The notes under the pieces were generated by a model that saw only the letters and a list, made by a program, of their open reading frames with translations, was not told where the DNA came from and did not search any database. Below, one piece after another: positions 1 to 14,013 of a stretch of DNA of 64,000 bases. The DNA is from Streptomyces sp. T12. Its GTDB lineage: Bacteria; Actinomycetota; Actinomycetes; Streptomycetales; Streptomycetaceae. The translations under genes and the position numbers were made by a program. The DNA lies in the NCBI RefSeq assembly GCF_028736035.1, contig NZ_CP117866.1, positions 9,961,001-10,025,000 on the forward strand, read 5' to 3'. Position 1 is the first letter of the stretch. Each line of letters begins with the position of its first letter.

Positions 1-307
<307 letters not shown>

Positions 308-338
308 TGGGACCTGCCACAAACGAAAAGGTGAATCG

Positions 339-1709
339 ATGAAGATCTATGGTGCGGCTTCCCTCACCCCTCCACTGAGACATCGCTGGTGGTCCCGGGT
401 CGCCGCCGTGGTGGCGGCGACCCTCGCGATCGGCATGCTCGCCGTGGTGAATCCGGCGCCCGCCGAGGCGGCGACGGTGGACACCAACGCCTGGTACGTC
501 CTGGTCAATCGCAACAGCGGCAAGGCGCTGGACGTCTCTGACACATCCACCGCCGACGGCGCGCGGGTGAGCCAGTGGACGCGCAACGACGGAGCCAACC
601 AGCAGTGGCAGTTCGTGGACTCCGGCGGCGGCTTCTACCGCCTCAAGGCCCGGCATTCGGGCAAGGTTCTCGACGTGGCCGGCGCCTCGACCGCAGACGG
701 TGCCGCGATCCAGCAGTGGGCCGACCACAACGGGGCCAACCAGCAGTTCCGCCTGGCCGACTCCGACGCGGGCCACGTCCGGCTGATCAACCGCACCAGC
801 GGCAAGGCGGTGGAGGTGCAGGGCGCCTCCACCGCCGACGGCGGCAACGTCGTCCAGTACACCGACTGGGGCGGCGCCAACCAGCAATGGCAGATGATCA
901 AGCTGTCGTCCGGTGGCGGCGGCGCATGCGGCAGCGCCCCGACTCTGGCGAGCGGTACGCACACGATTCAGAGCGGCGGCAAGAACCGCAGCTTCATCCT
1001 CAGGGTTCCGGCCAACTACGACAACAGCCACCGATACCGGCTGATCTTCGCGTTCCACTGGCGAGGCGGAACCGCCGGCGACGTCGCCTCGGGCGGCACG
1101 AGCGGGAACGCCTGGTCCTACTACGGCCAACAGGAACAATCGAACAACGGTGCGATCCTCGTCGCCCCGCAAGGCCTCGGCAACGGCTGGGCCAATTCGG
1201 GCGGTGAGGACATCACCTTCGTCGACGACATGATCCGGCGCATCGAGGGCGGCCTCTGTGTCAACCCGGCACAGCGTTTCGCCACGGGATTCAGCTGGGG
1301 CGGCGGCATGAGCTACGCACTCGCATGCAGCCGGGCGAACGTCTTCAGGGCCGTCGCGGTCATCTCCGGCGCTCAGATCAGCGGGTGCAGCGGCGGCACT
1401 CGGCCCATCGCCTACTTCGGAATCCACGGCATCAGCGACTCCGTCCTCAACATCGCCCAAGGACGGTCCCTGCGCGACAGATTCGTCAGCAACAACGGCT
1501 GCACTGCCCAGAGCCCGCGCGAGCCCGCCCCGGGCAGCCGAACGCACATCACCACCACCTACTCGGGCTGCCGTGCCGGATACCCGGTCCAATGGGCCGC
1601 GTTCGACGGAGACCACATACCCGGTCCGGTCGACGGCTCCCCCGATGAGAGCGGCGTCGCCACCTGGACCAAAGCAGAGATCTGGAGGTTCTTCGCACAG
1701 TTCCAGTGA
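339..1709 (+). CDS. Secreted CBM13-linked esterase (PHB depolymerase/feruloyl esterase-like)
   Basis: This 456-residue protein begins with a signal peptide: a basic region, then a hydrophobic core, ending in A-E-A-A near residue 45. Residues about 46-190 are a beta-trefoil lectin module with three Q-x-[WF] repeats. A Gly-rich linker (SSGGGG) leads into an alpha/beta-hydrolase of the LpqC/feruloyl esterase (CE1-like) type. The nucleophile elbow is GFSWGG, followed by candidate Asp (GISDS) and His (DGDHIPG) of the triad. It probably removes acyl groups from plant cell-wall polysaccharide outside the cell, though a polyester substrate is also possible. The ATG at 339 follows an AAGGTG ribosome site. 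A strong hairpin lies just after the stop. Confidence 0.85.
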   Translation: MKIYGAASLTPPLRHRWWSRVAAVVAATLAIGMLAVVNPAPAEAATVDTNAWYVLVNRNSGKALDVSDTSTADGARVSQWTRNDGANQQWQFVDSGGGFYRLKARHSGKVLDVAGASTADGAAIQQWADHNGANQQFRLADSDAGHVRLINRTSGKAVEVQGASTADGGNVVQYTDWGGANQQWQMIKLSSGGGGACGSAPTLASGTHTIQSGGKNRSFILRVPANYDNSHRYRLIFAFHWRGGTAGDVASGGTSGNAWSYYGQQEQSNNGAILVAPQGLGNGWANSGGEDITFVDDMIRRIEGGLCVNPAQRFATGFSWGGGMSYALACSRANVFRAVAVISGAQISGCSGGTRPIAYFGIHGISDSVLNIAQGRSLRDRFVSNNGCTAQSPREPAPGSRTHITTTYSGCRAGYPVQWAAFDGDHIPGPVDGSPDESGVATWTKAEIWRFFAQFQ

Positions 1710-1721
1710 CACGCCCGCACC

Positions 1722-1758
1722 ACGGAGTGGAGCCAGGGCAATCCTGGCTCCACTCCGT
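1722..1758 (+). terminator. Strong hairpin terminator after the esterase gene
   Basis: A perfect 16-bp inverted repeat (arms 1722-1737 and 1743-1758) with a 5-nt loop lies 12 bases beyond the esterase stop codon. There is no T-run, as is usual for high-GC actinobacteria. It separates the esterase from the opposing transposase remnant. Confidence 0.85.
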
Positions 1759-1783
1759 CGACGTCTATCCCAGACAGGAGGAC

Positions 1784-2193
1784 GGATATCGAGGGTGTCG
1801 GCGAGCTGGCTCAGGGCGGCGATCAGGCCGTGGGTGCGGGCGCAGGTGGTGTCGTGTTCGCGGCCGGGCCGGACCGGCGAGACTCAGAGCGGCCAGCCGT
1901 CGGGTGCGGAAATGACCTGGACGTTGCCACCGTGGTGCTTGTGCTTGCCCGACCACCACAGTTCGACCTTGTTCGGGCCGGGGACGGCGACACGATCGGT
2001 ACGGATGACGGTGCCATCGAGGTTGAGGTGTGTAAAGCCGGCCGCGGCCGCGCGCTCCAGTGCGCTGGACAGGTCTGGGGCGTGGTCGGCGAGCACGGTC
2101 AGCCCTTCGTGGAGGTATCGGTAGGCCGTCGGGACGGAGATCCGGTTGTCGCGGGCGAGTCGAATCAACCGTGTACCTTCGCAGACCTGTTCC
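1784..2193 (-). pseudogene. IS5-family-like transposase remnant (truncated, nonsense mutation)
   Basis: Read on the minus strand, this stretch encodes the helix-turn-helix and first part of the DDE domain of an IS5-type transposase: SVPTAYRYLHEG, then LNLDGTVIRTD, then GKHKHHGGNVQ. The reading frame is broken by a TGA at 1884-1886, where relatives have Trp (WPLWVS), but homology continues in the same frame (VRPGREHDTTC and LADTLDI) to about 1784. The upstream side stops matching near 2193, after an in-frame TAG. Both ends are missing and no inverted repeats were found, so this is a dead insertion-sequence fragment. Confidence 0.75.
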
Positions 2194-2310
2194 TACCAGG
2201 GGCTTCACGCGTATCTGATGCCGGGGCAAGCCTGTCCCTGGTCAGAAAGATCTCGGATCTGTCGGACGGGCGGCATACTCTGAGCCCCGTCCGCACTTTC
2301 TGGGAGAGTC

Positions 2311-2706
2311 ATGACAAGTAGGTTCACCGAGTTGACCGTTGACTGCCGTGATCCAGAGAGGCTCGCGGCCTTCTGGTGTGCAGTCCTGGACTTCAAGGTG
2401 ATCGACCGGAGCGAGGGCAAGGTCGAGATCGGCTCCTGGGTGCCGACCGTCGAGGATATTCGGGCCCGCCAGATGCCGCCCACCCTGCAGTTCATCCAGG
2501 TGCCCGAGGGTAAGACCGTCAAGAACCGGCTTCACCTCGACGTCAGCCCGATCGACGGCAGCACCGAGGACGAGGTGACCAGATTGCTCGGCCTCGGCGC
2601 CACCACGACGGATGTGGGCCAGGGCTCAGACCGAAACTGGGTGGTCATGGCCGATCCCGAGGGCAACGAGTTCGACGTCCTACGCACCCTGGCACCGCAG
2701 AACTAG
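2311..2706 (+). CDS. VOC family (glyoxalase-like) protein
   Basis: This 131-residue protein is a single vicinal-oxygen-chelate fold unit: TELTVDCRDPERLAAFWCAV at the start, LHLDVSP in the middle and MADPEGNEFDVL at the end. It matches the actinobacterial Glyoxalase_6 subgroup, whose members include fosfomycin/bleomycin-resistance-like and dioxygenase-like proteins of mostly unknown substrate. The usual N-terminal metal-binding His is replaced by Asp (VDCRDP), so glyoxalase I activity is unlikely. The ATG is preceded by GGGAG at the right distance. It stands alone between two degraded stretches. Confidence 0.85.
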   Translation: MTSRFTELTVDCRDPERLAAFWCAVLDFKVIDRSEGKVEIGSWVPTVEDIRARQMPPTLQFIQVPEGKTVKNRLHLDVSPIDGSTEDEVTRLLGLGATTTDVGQGSDRNWVVMADPEGNEFDVLRTLAPQN

Positions 2707-7035
<4,329 letters not shown>

Positions 7036-7133
7036 TCCACCTACGGGGGCCCCGACGGCATGCGAAGACAGCGACCGGTACGACGTGGGGCAGCCCTACT
7101 CGAACTCGTTCCTCCCGACCGTCCCCCTGCGCG

Positions 7134-7280
7134 CAGAACGCCACCATCGACGGCTGCTTCCTGAGCAACTCCGAGCTCACCGAGCACCTCGACTGCATCG
7201 CCATCAACCCCGGCGACGGCTACCTCGTCCGGGACGTCAGGTTCGACAACCACATGCGGGTCACCTTCAACCCGAAGTAG
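7134..7280 (+). pseudogene. C-terminal relic of a beta-helix carbohydrate-active protein
   Basis: An open stretch without start codon encodes about 48 residues ending at a TAG (7278-7280): ATIDGCFLSNSELTEHLD, then CIAINPGDGYLVRDVRF. The N/D-G-C and C-I-A-I-N pattern resembles the rungs of right-handed parallel beta-helix proteins such as pectate lyase- or rhamnogalacturonase-like enzymes. A short protein-like stretch just upstream (GQPYSNSFLPT) is in another frame. The rest of the gene is missing. It sits between GH2 and GH36 genes and is probably deletion debris. Confidence 0.4.
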
Positions 7281-7319
7281 CTGCCCGCTGACACCGCAGA
7301 ATTGAAGGAGCACCTGAAC

Positions 7320-9455
7320 ATGAGTGACATCCGCAGTCTCGTCTCCTGGGGCCACGACGCCCTGAGCCTCGTCATCGATGCCGACCAGGACGGCCGTCCA
7401 CGCCTCCGCCACCTCGGCACCTCCGACACCGCGCCCAGGCCGGCCGGTGCGAGGGGGGCGCAGCCGCTGGTCGAGTCCGTCGTGAGCGGGCAGGGCCGGG
7501 ACGCGTCGAGTCGGCGCCAGGTTGACAGCGTCGGCGCGCGACTGCGCTACCTCGGCCACGACGCCCGGCGCGACGGGGAGTGGCACCAGTTGACCGTCTG
7601 CCTGCACGACCCCGAGACGGACCTTGCCGTGGACGTGGTCTATCGCTCGCCCGACGGCATCCCGGTCCTGCGCAGCCATGTGGAGCTGCGCAACGGGGGT
7701 GGCCACCCGATCGACCTGGAGTCGGTCACCTCCCTCGTCCTCGGCGTGCTGACCACGGACCCCGCACAGCTGGAGACCGCGGACCTGCTGTGGGCGGAGA
7801 ACGAGTGGATGGGCGAGTACCGCTGGCAGCGGCGCCCGTTGCGCCAGGCCGTCCCGGACATCAACGGCCGCCTCGTCCACCAGCCCTACCGCAAGAGCGT
7901 CTTCACCCTGGCCGGGAAGGGCTCCTGGTCCAGCGCCGGTCACCTGCCTCTGGGAGCCCTCAGCGATCGCACCACGGGGCGGACCTGGCTGTGGCAGCTG
8001 GAGACCAGCGGGGGCGGCTGGCAGTGGGAGTGCGGGGAGAACGCGGACACGGGGTTCTTGTCCCTGTCCGGCCCCAGCAATGTCCGTCACGGCTGGTCGC
8101 ACCGGCTGGAGCCGGGGGCGGGCTTCACGACCGTACCGGTGGCCCTCGCCCTCACCGAGACCGGCGGCATCGACAAGGCGTTCGCCGCCCTGACCCGCTA
8201 CCGGCGGGCGATCCGCCGCCCGCACTCCGACCACCAGCACCTCCCCGTCATCTTCAACGACTACATGAACTGCCTGATGGGCGACCCCACCACGGCCCGC
8301 CTGCTGCCGCACATCGACGCCGCCGCCGAGGCCGGCGCCGAGTACTTCGTCATCGACGCCGGCTGGTACGACGACGAGGACGGCGGCTGGTGGACCACCG
8401 TCGGCGCGTGGGAGCCCTCCACCTCCCGATTCCCCGGGAAGGGCGGCCTGGGGGACGTCATGGACCGGATACGGCAGCGCGGCATGGTCCCGGGACTGTG
8501 GCTGGAACCGGAGGTGGTGGGAGTGCACAGCCCGATCGCCACCACCCTGCCCGAAGAGGCGTTCTTCCGCCGTCACGGCGCCCGCGTCAACGCGAACGGC
8601 CGCTACCACCTCGACCTGCGCCACCCCGCCGCCCGCGCCCACCTGGACCAGGTGGTGGACCGGCTCGTCGCCGACCTGGGCATCGGCTACTTCAAGCTCG
8701 ACTACAACGTCGACGCCGGTCCCGGCACCAGCAGCCACCCCGGCGAGTCCCCGGCGGACGGCCTGCTCGGCCACAACCGCGCCTACCTCGACTGGCTGGA
8801 CGGCGTCCTCGACCGTCACCCGGACCTCGTCCTGGAGAGCTGCGCCTCCGGCGGCATGCGCTCCGACTACGCCCTCCTCTCCCGCGTCCAACTGCACTCC
8901 ACCACCGACCAACAGAACCTGGAGCTGTACGCCCCGATCGCGGCGGCGGCGCCCACCGCGGTCACCCCGGAGCAGGGGGCGGTGTGGGCCTACCCGGTGC
9001 CCGACAACTCCCTAGACGAGGTCGCCTTCACCATGGCCGGCGCCCTCCTCGGCCGCGTCCACCTCTCCGGCCTCCTCCCCGAACTCGCCCCCGACGCCCT
9101 TGCCTTGGTGCACGAGGCGATCACCGTCCACAAGTCGATCCGCGCCGACCTGGCCACCGCCACCCCCGCCTGGCCGCTGGGCCTCCCCGGCTGGTACGAC
9201 CCGTGGATCGCCCTGGCCCTGCACACCCCGGGCACCACATACGTCACGGTCTGGCGGCGCCCCGGCGACGGCTCCGAGGAGTCGGCCGTCCTTCCGTTCC
9301 CGACCCTTCGCGGTGCGCGGGTCGACATCGACGCCCTGTACCCCTCCATCACCAAGGTCCAGGCCGCCTGGGACGCGAAGGCCTCGGCCCTCGACGTCTC
9401 TGTCCCGTCGGCCCCGTCGGCGGTGCTGCTGCGCCTCTCCGTCCGCCCGGAGTAG
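7320..9455 (+). CDS. GH36 alpha-galactosidase
   Basis: This 711-residue protein has the GH36 layout: an N-terminal beta-sandwich (about 1-280), a TIM barrel and a C-terminal beta domain. The nucleophile is D461 in YFKLDYN and the acid/base is D516 in the CxSGGxRxD motif. It would release terminal alpha-galactose from melibiose, raffinose-type sugars or galactomannan fragments. There is no signal peptide. The ATG at 7320 is preceded by GAAGGAG. With the LacZ-type enzyme upstream it forms a galactoside-cleaving pair, though a relic of another gene separates the two. Confidence 0.93.
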   Translation: MSDIRSLVSWGHDALSLVIDADQDGRPRLRHLGTSDTAPRPAGARGAQPLVESVVSGQGRDASSRRQVDSVGARLRYLGHDARRDGEWHQLTVCLHDPETDLAVDVVYRSPDGIPVLRSHVELRNGGGHPIDLESVTSLVLGVLTTDPAQLETADLLWAENEWMGEYRWQRRPLRQAVPDINGRLVHQPYRKSVFTLAGKGSWSSAGHLPLGALSDRTTGRTWLWQLETSGGGWQWECGENADTGFLSLSGPSNVRHGWSHRLEPGAGFTTVPVALALTETGGIDKAFAALTRYRRAIRRPHSDHQHLPVIFNDYMNCLMGDPTTARLLPHIDAAAEAGAEYFVIDAGWYDDEDGGWWTTVGAWEPSTSRFPGKGGLGDVMDRIRQRGMVPGLWLEPEVVGVHSPIATTLPEEAFFRRHGARVNANGRYHLDLRHPAARAHLDQVVDRLVADLGIGYFKLDYNVDAGPGTSSHPGESPADGLLGHNRAYLDWLDGVLDRHPDLVLESCASGGMRSDYALLSRVQLHSTTDQQNLELYAPIAAAAPTAVTPEQGAVWAYPVPDNSLDEVAFTMAGALLGRVHLSGLLPELAPDALALVHEAITVHKSIRADLATATPAWPLGLPGWYDPWIALALHTPGTTYVTVWRRPGDGSEESAVLPFPTLRGARVDIDALYPSITKVQAAWDAKASALDVSVPSAPSAVLLRLSVRPE

Positions 9456-9551
9456 CCGGGGCGCCCAACCGCTGTGCCGTTACAGAATCCTCCCGAGTCC
9501 TTTGGAGCCCCCGTGCCCACGCCAGCCCGACGTCCGCAGTTCCCTATCGCG

Positions 9552-10805
9552 CTACGACCAGGGCAGGACCAGCGCGCCCCAGGCGACGACAGGACCGAGA
9601 GCGACGATTCCACCGGTGTAGCCGATGACCTGGCGGTAGAAGCGGCGGGGTTCCACCCCGCGAGCGTTGCTGAGGACGAGTGCTCCGTTGGTCGAGAAAG
9701 GAGAGGTGTCGACGATCGTCGTGGAGACGGCGAGCGCGGCGATCAGTCCGGCGGCGCTGAGGTGGCTGGAGAGCAGCAGCGGTACGGCGATGGGGATGAT
9801 CGCGGTGAGGATCGCGGTGGAGGAGGCGAAGGCGGAGGTGATGGCCACGGTGAAGCACAGCAGCAGGGCGACGACGACCGGGGCGCCGAGGCCCGCCGCG
9901 TGTTCGGAGATCTCCTCGATGATGCCGGCCTTCTCCAGCATCGCGATGTACGTCATCATGCCCGCGACCAGAAGCAGGGTGGACCAGCTGACGCCGTCCA
10001 CGGCCTTCTCCTGCCGCTTCATGTCCACCAGGGCCAGCAGGGCGCCGGCAGCCAGCGCAAGGAAGCCGATCTCCAGGTGGAAGCCGAGCGCGCCGACGAC
10101 GAGGGCCGCCAGAGAGGCGAGGGTGAGCCACTGCCGCCAATCGGGCCTGCCGGAGACGGCGAGGTCCTCGTCGTCGGCTGCCTGTGCGGCGCCCTCGGCC
10201 AGGGGTGCGGGACGCTTGGCGAGCAGGGCGTAGGTGAGGATCGAGAGCACCAGGTTGATCACGAAGCTGGCGCTGAACAGCGCCACGGCGGAGACCTGCA
10301 GATCGGTCTTGTCGACGAGGCCGAGCACCAGCGCACCGGAGACGGCCAGCGGGGAGAAGGCGCCCGCGTGCCCGCCACTGATCACCATCATGCCGACGAC
10401 CAGCGGATTGAGCTTGTAGCGGTAGGCGAAGTTCATGCCGATCGGCGCGAGGATCGCGACCGCGGCCGGGGTGAACGTACCGAACGCCGTCAGCAGGGCG
10501 GCCACCAGGAACAGCACCCAGGGGATCAGCGCGACCTTGCCGCGTACCAGCCGCACCCCGGCCGCGACGAGCCAGTCGATGGTGCCGTTGCGGCGGGCGA
10601 CGGAGAACAGGTAGGTGACTCCGACGATGGTGACGAAGAGCTTCGCCGGGAACCCCTCGAAGATCTCGTCCTCGGTGAGGCCGAGCGAGGCCGTGCCGAC
10701 GGCGAAGGTGGCGACGAAGGCGAGGATGCCCAGGTTGATCGGCAGCACGGTGCCGACCACGAACATCACCAGCAGGGCGCCTATGGAGATCACTTCAGCA
10801 GACAT
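9552..10805 (-). CDS. MatC/SLC13-type dicarboxylate permease
   Basis: This 417-residue integral membrane protein has about 11-12 hydrophobic segments and is related to MatC (malonate/dicarboxylate carriers) and the wider ArsB/NhaD ion-transporter superfamily. A loop rich in charged residues near the middle separates two homologous halves, each with a helical hairpin. It is second in an operon with prpF (107-bp gap), and AAGGAC precedes the ATG at 10805. A likely role is uptake of a di- or tricarboxylate that PrpF then isomerises. It ends close to, and convergent with, the GH36 gene. Confidence 0.85.
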   Translation of the reverse strand: MSAEVISIGALLVMFVVGTVLPINLGILAFVATFAVGTASLGLTEDEIFEGFPAKLFVTIVGVTYLFSVARRNGTIDWLVAAGVRLVRGKVALIPWVLFLVAALLTAFGTFTPAAVAILAPIGMNFAYRYKLNPLVVGMMVISGGHAGAFSPLAVSGALVLGLVDKTDLQVSAVALFSASFVINLVLSILTYALLAKRPAPLAEGAAQAADDEDLAVSGRPDWRQWLTLASLAALVVGALGFHLEIGFLALAAGALLALVDMKRQEKAVDGVSWSTLLLVAGMMTYIAMLEKAGIIEEISEHAAGLGAPVVVALLLCFTVAITSAFASSTAILTAIIPIAVPLLLSSHLSAAGLIAALAVSTTIVDTSPFSTNGALVLSNARGVEPRRFYRQVIGYTGGIVALGPVVAWGALVLPWS

Positions 10806-10912
10806 CTTTGTCCTTGGTGCGGTGGGGACGGGGTGGCGCGCCCCGGGGGCGCGAGGGTATCCCGGTGCGGACGGCTGGGAGCCGGCCTGACCGAGGTGAT
10901 GTTCGTCGCGGC

Positions 10913-12034
10913 TCAGGCGGCTTGCGGGCTGCCTGCTTCCGGTACGTAGATTCGGGCGTCGGCGAGCAGTCGGGCCGCGCGCTGCACGGTGACCCGGTGC
11001 GGCAGGCCGTCCCTCACATCGGTGCAGCGGACCGCGACGACGCCGGCGGGCGTGCCGAGGCGCAACCACTCGTCGGTCGGGCCGCCCGTGGCCCGGGAGA
11101 CCACGGACCCCTCCAGGAGCCCGGCCGCCGCGACGGCGACGGCAGAGGTCAGGCCGATCGCGGGGTGCGGGGCGTTCATGGTGAGCATGCGCACCGAGAC
11201 GTCGTAGTCCTCGGCACCGACCGGTTCGCCGAGGGTGGTGCTGTACGGCACCGGCGGGCCGACCAGGCCCACCTTGGGCACCGCGTCGCCCGGTTCCTCG
11301 CCCGGCTGGTCCAGACCCATCAGGGGTGCGGCGGTATGACGGACGGTGCGCAGCCAGGGGACGTCTGCGCTCATCCGCTCCAGTGACTCGGCACCGGTAC
11401 GCCCTGCACTGGCGGCGTCGACCAAGACGACCGGAGCTCCTGCGGTCACCATGCTCACGCGAACCGGCTCGGCGGCGCCGACCCGCAGGTCCTGGGCGGC
11501 CTGGCCGGTGGGGAGCAGCGATCCGGTGGTGCCACCGGCCGGGTCGCGGAAGGTGAGGCCGACCGCGACGCCGCCGGCACGCGTGCCGGGTACCGTCTGG
11601 CGGCCGAAGTGGTGCACCACGCCGCCGGGGGTGTCGACGGTCCCTTCGAGGACCGCGCCGGTATTGGTGTTGCGCATCACCACGCGCGTCCGGTCGCCGG
11701 TGACCGGAACCATTCCTTTGGTCACCGCGTACAGGGCGACGCCGGTGGCGCAGTTGCCGCAGTTGCTCGTCCATTCCACCGAGCCCGTTCCGATGCCGAC
11801 TTGAGCGAACAGGTAGTCGACGTCGACGCCGGGCTGGGCTGAGGCGCTGACCACGGCCGCTTTCGAGGTGGTGGGGGTTGCGCCGCCCACCCCGTCCAGC
11901 TCCACGGGGTCGGTGGCGCCGTACGCGGCGACCAGCAGCCTTTCGAGGTCGCCACGGTCGGAAGGGACTTCGACCTGGTTGAACAGCCAGCACTTGCTTG
12001 TGCCGCCACGCACCAATGTCGCGGGAATGTGCAC
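10913..12034 (-). CDS. prpF: PrpF family isomerase (methylaconitate/oxalomesaconate-type)
   Basis: The 373-residue product matches PrpF, a diaminopimelate-epimerase-fold protein. PrpF enzymes shift double bonds in unsaturated tricarboxylates: 2-methyl-trans-aconitate in the methylcitrate cycle, or 4-oxalomesaconate in gallate degradation. The N-terminal RGGTSK motif and the catalytic-Cys region TSNCGNCATG are both intact. Other methylcitrate genes are absent nearby, so a role in aconitate, tricarballylate or related acid use is more likely than propionate catabolism. The GTG at 12034 is chosen because AGGAAG lies upstream and the family start (IPATLVRGGTSK) follows directly. It shares an operator-containing gap with the LysR gene. 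Confidence 0.85.
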   Translation of the reverse strand: MHIPATLVRGGTSKCWLFNQVEVPSDRGDLERLLVAAYGATDPVELDGVGGATPTTSKAAVVSASAQPGVDVDYLFAQVGIGTGSVEWTSNCGNCATGVALYAVTKGMVPVTGDRTRVVMRNTNTGAVLEGTVDTPGGVVHHFGRQTVPGTRAGGVAVGLTFRDPAGGTTGSLLPTGQAAQDLRVGAAEPVRVSMVTAGAPVVLVDAASAGRTGAESLERMSADVPWLRTVRHTAAPLMGLDQPGEEPGDAVPKVGLVGPPVPYSTTLGEPVGAEDYDVSVRMLTMNAPHPAIGLTSAVAVAAAGLLEGSVVSRATGGPTDEWLRLGTPAGVVAVRCTDVRDGLPHRVTVQRAARLLADARIYVPEAGSPQAA

Positions 12035-12182
12035 GTCTGAGGCTCTTCCTGGATCAACGGAGATAGGGAGAAGCGCCGAGGCAGCGGTTACGGGCGCATT
12101 GCGGGCCGGTGAACCGCTCGGCGATTGCGCAGACCTTCGCAGAGGCATGACTTCGGAACAATCGCAGTTCGCTTCACCTGGG

Positions 12183-12197
12183 TTTAGCTCAGCTAAA
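12183..12197. promoter_or_regulatory. LysR-type palindromic operator between prpF and the LysR gene
   Basis: The sequence TTTAGCTCAGCTAAA is a perfect 7-bp palindrome around one central base. It contains a T-N11-A LysR box and is AT-rich in GC-rich DNA. It lies 10 bases upstream of the LysR start and about 150 bases upstream of prpF, as expected for autoregulation and control of the divergent operon. Confidence 0.75.
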
Positions 12198-12206
12198 GTC
12201 GACGGC

Positions 12207-13160
12207 ATGCTCAACGTGCGCCGTCTGCTGCTGCTCACCGAGGCCACCGAACGCGGTTCACTCACTGCCGCGGCGGAAGCCCTCGGTATGACCACGTCCG
12301 CCGCCTCCCAGCAGATGTCGCTGCTGGAGCAGGAGGCAGGGCAGCCCCTGATCGAGCGGCTGCCACGTGGTATCCGCCCCACCCCGGCGGGTGCCGCGCT
12401 GGCCGAGCGAGGTCAGGCGATCCGCCGTGAACTGCGCGCAGCGCAAGCCGACTTGGACTCGTTCACGGCCCTCGACCAGGGCACCTTGCGGCTCGGTTCC
12501 TTCCCTACTGCGAGCGCGTCCCTGCTGCCGCTCGCGCTCACCCGCTTCCGCCGCCGCCACACAGGAATCCGCATCGAGGTACGCGCCGGGGTCCTCGCGG
12601 AGCTCCGGGAGATGCTGCACAGCGGCGAGGTGGAGCAGGGGCTGCTCTGGGACTACGAATGGAACCGCCTCGACGATCCGGCGCTCGCCCTCACCCACCT
12701 GCTGGACGACCCCACGGTGCTGGTCGTCCCCGCCGACTCACCCCTGCGCACACATCCCTCCGTGCGCCTGGGCGACCTCGCCGACCAGGAGTGGATCATC
12801 CGTGCCGACAACCACCCCGTCGCCGACGTCCTGCGCCGAAGCTGTCGCCAGGCGGGATTCGAGCCGCGCATCGCCTACTCATCGCACGACTACCAGGAGG
12901 CGCAGGCCATGGTCGCCGCCGGTCTCGGCGTCGCGCTCGCCCCCCGTCTGGCCCTCACCAGCCGACGCAGCGACGTACGCCTCCTGCCGTTCGCCTCCGA
13001 CGTCCCGGCCCCCACCCGCCGCATCCTCCTCGCACGCGCCGCGGCACGCCCCGCCACCCCACCCGCCCAGGCGATGGCCCGCGTCCTGCGCACGGTTGCG
13101 CAACGATTCACCGCCCCGGACCTGCACCGGGCCCAGCTCGGGGCGGTCCGGCGGAGCTGA
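12207..13160 (+). CDS. LysR family transcriptional regulator
   Basis: The 317-residue protein has an N-terminal winged helix-turn-helix (residues 1-60, with AAEALGMTTSAASQQM as recognition region) and a periplasmic-binding-type effector domain (about 85-300). It is divergent from prpF-matC and probably activates that operon in response to the acid substrate while repressing itself. The start at 12207 gives the standard family N-terminus. The frame is open upstream only because it reads through the 5' region of prpF. Confidence 0.9.
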   Translation: MLNVRRLLLLTEATERGSLTAAAEALGMTTSAASQQMSLLEQEAGQPLIERLPRGIRPTPAGAALAERGQAIRRELRAAQADLDSFTALDQGTLRLGSFPTASASLLPLALTRFRRRHTGIRIEVRAGVLAELREMLHSGEVEQGLLWDYEWNRLDDPALALTHLLDDPTVLVVPADSPLRTHPSVRLGDLADQEWIIRADNHPVADVLRRSCRQAGFEPRIAYSSHDYQEAQAMVAAGLGVALAPRLALTSRRSDVRLLPFASDVPAPTRRILLARAAARPATPPAQAMARVLRTVAQRFTAPDLHRAQLGAVRRS

Positions 13161-13309
13161 CGGCGCGGCCGCAGCAGGCCCACCCGGTACTCGGCGCACA
13201 GATCGCGAAGGAGTTCGTGGTGTTCGTGGATGATTTCGCGGGCCTGGACGCACACCTGCAGCTCTGATCACCGTCGCCGCCTCATGGACGTCGGAGCGGG
13301 AAGGCAGCC

Positions 13310-13950
13310 AGTACCCGGATGCGCCAAGCGGATCCGTAGACCTGCCCTCGGGTGGCAGCGCCACCGCTAGGGTCGGCACTGCGGCGAGGATCAGCCAGGC
13401 ACTGCGGCAGGCAGGCCTGGGTCGAGCAGGGAGCCGGTGACCGAGCTGCCGACTGGAACGATCAGACCGAAGACCGAGGACAGCGCGCCGGTGTGGAGGC
13501 CGTCGCGACCGGCGTCGGCGAGGTCAGGAACCCAGGCGTGGGCGGCCGGAACGACCAGCATCTGACCGAGTGTGAGCAGGACGACGTACCCGGCAGCGGG
13601 CCGCAGCCTCGCCATGCCCGTCCAGTCGGCGGGTCGGGCAGCAGTCATGACCGAGAAGTCGGCCTGGCTGTTCGCCCTCTCCTCGCTGCTGGTCGTCTCC
13701 GCCCAGCTGCCTCTCACACAGCCGCCTGGGACCCGGCCGCGCGCGCATGCCGGCCTGCTGCCGGGTGCGGACCCGGCCGGGGATCTACTGCGGCATCAGC
13801 CATACGTGCCCGGCCAGGACGAGGACGAAAACAGCGGCTCCGGCGAGGCAGGCGGTACTGGAGTCAACGGCGAGCAGGGGGCCGATGAAGGCCCCGCCCT
13901 GTCCGGCCGGGCTCGGGGGTCACTCGGCCGTGACCGACAAGATGACTCTG
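13310..13950 (-). pseudogene. MFS transporter remnant with several frameshifts
   Basis: Pieces of one 12-helix MFS exporter can be read in three frames on the minus strand. From upstream: GGAFIGPLLAVDSST and VFVLVLAGHVWLMP, ended by TAG, then a scrambled stretch, then YVVLLTLGQMLVVPAA and VFGLIVPVGSSVTGSLLD, and after another frameshift near 13395 a C-terminal tail (AVPTLAVALPPEGRS). The first helices and much of the middle are missing. It is a dead copy of the common actinobacterial drug-export type. Confidence 0.75.
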
Positions 13951-14013
13951 CGCCGGCGGTGCTGCGGAGCACTGCTCCCGTCCCCGGAGGGCACTCCTCC
14001 CGTCCCCGGAGGC

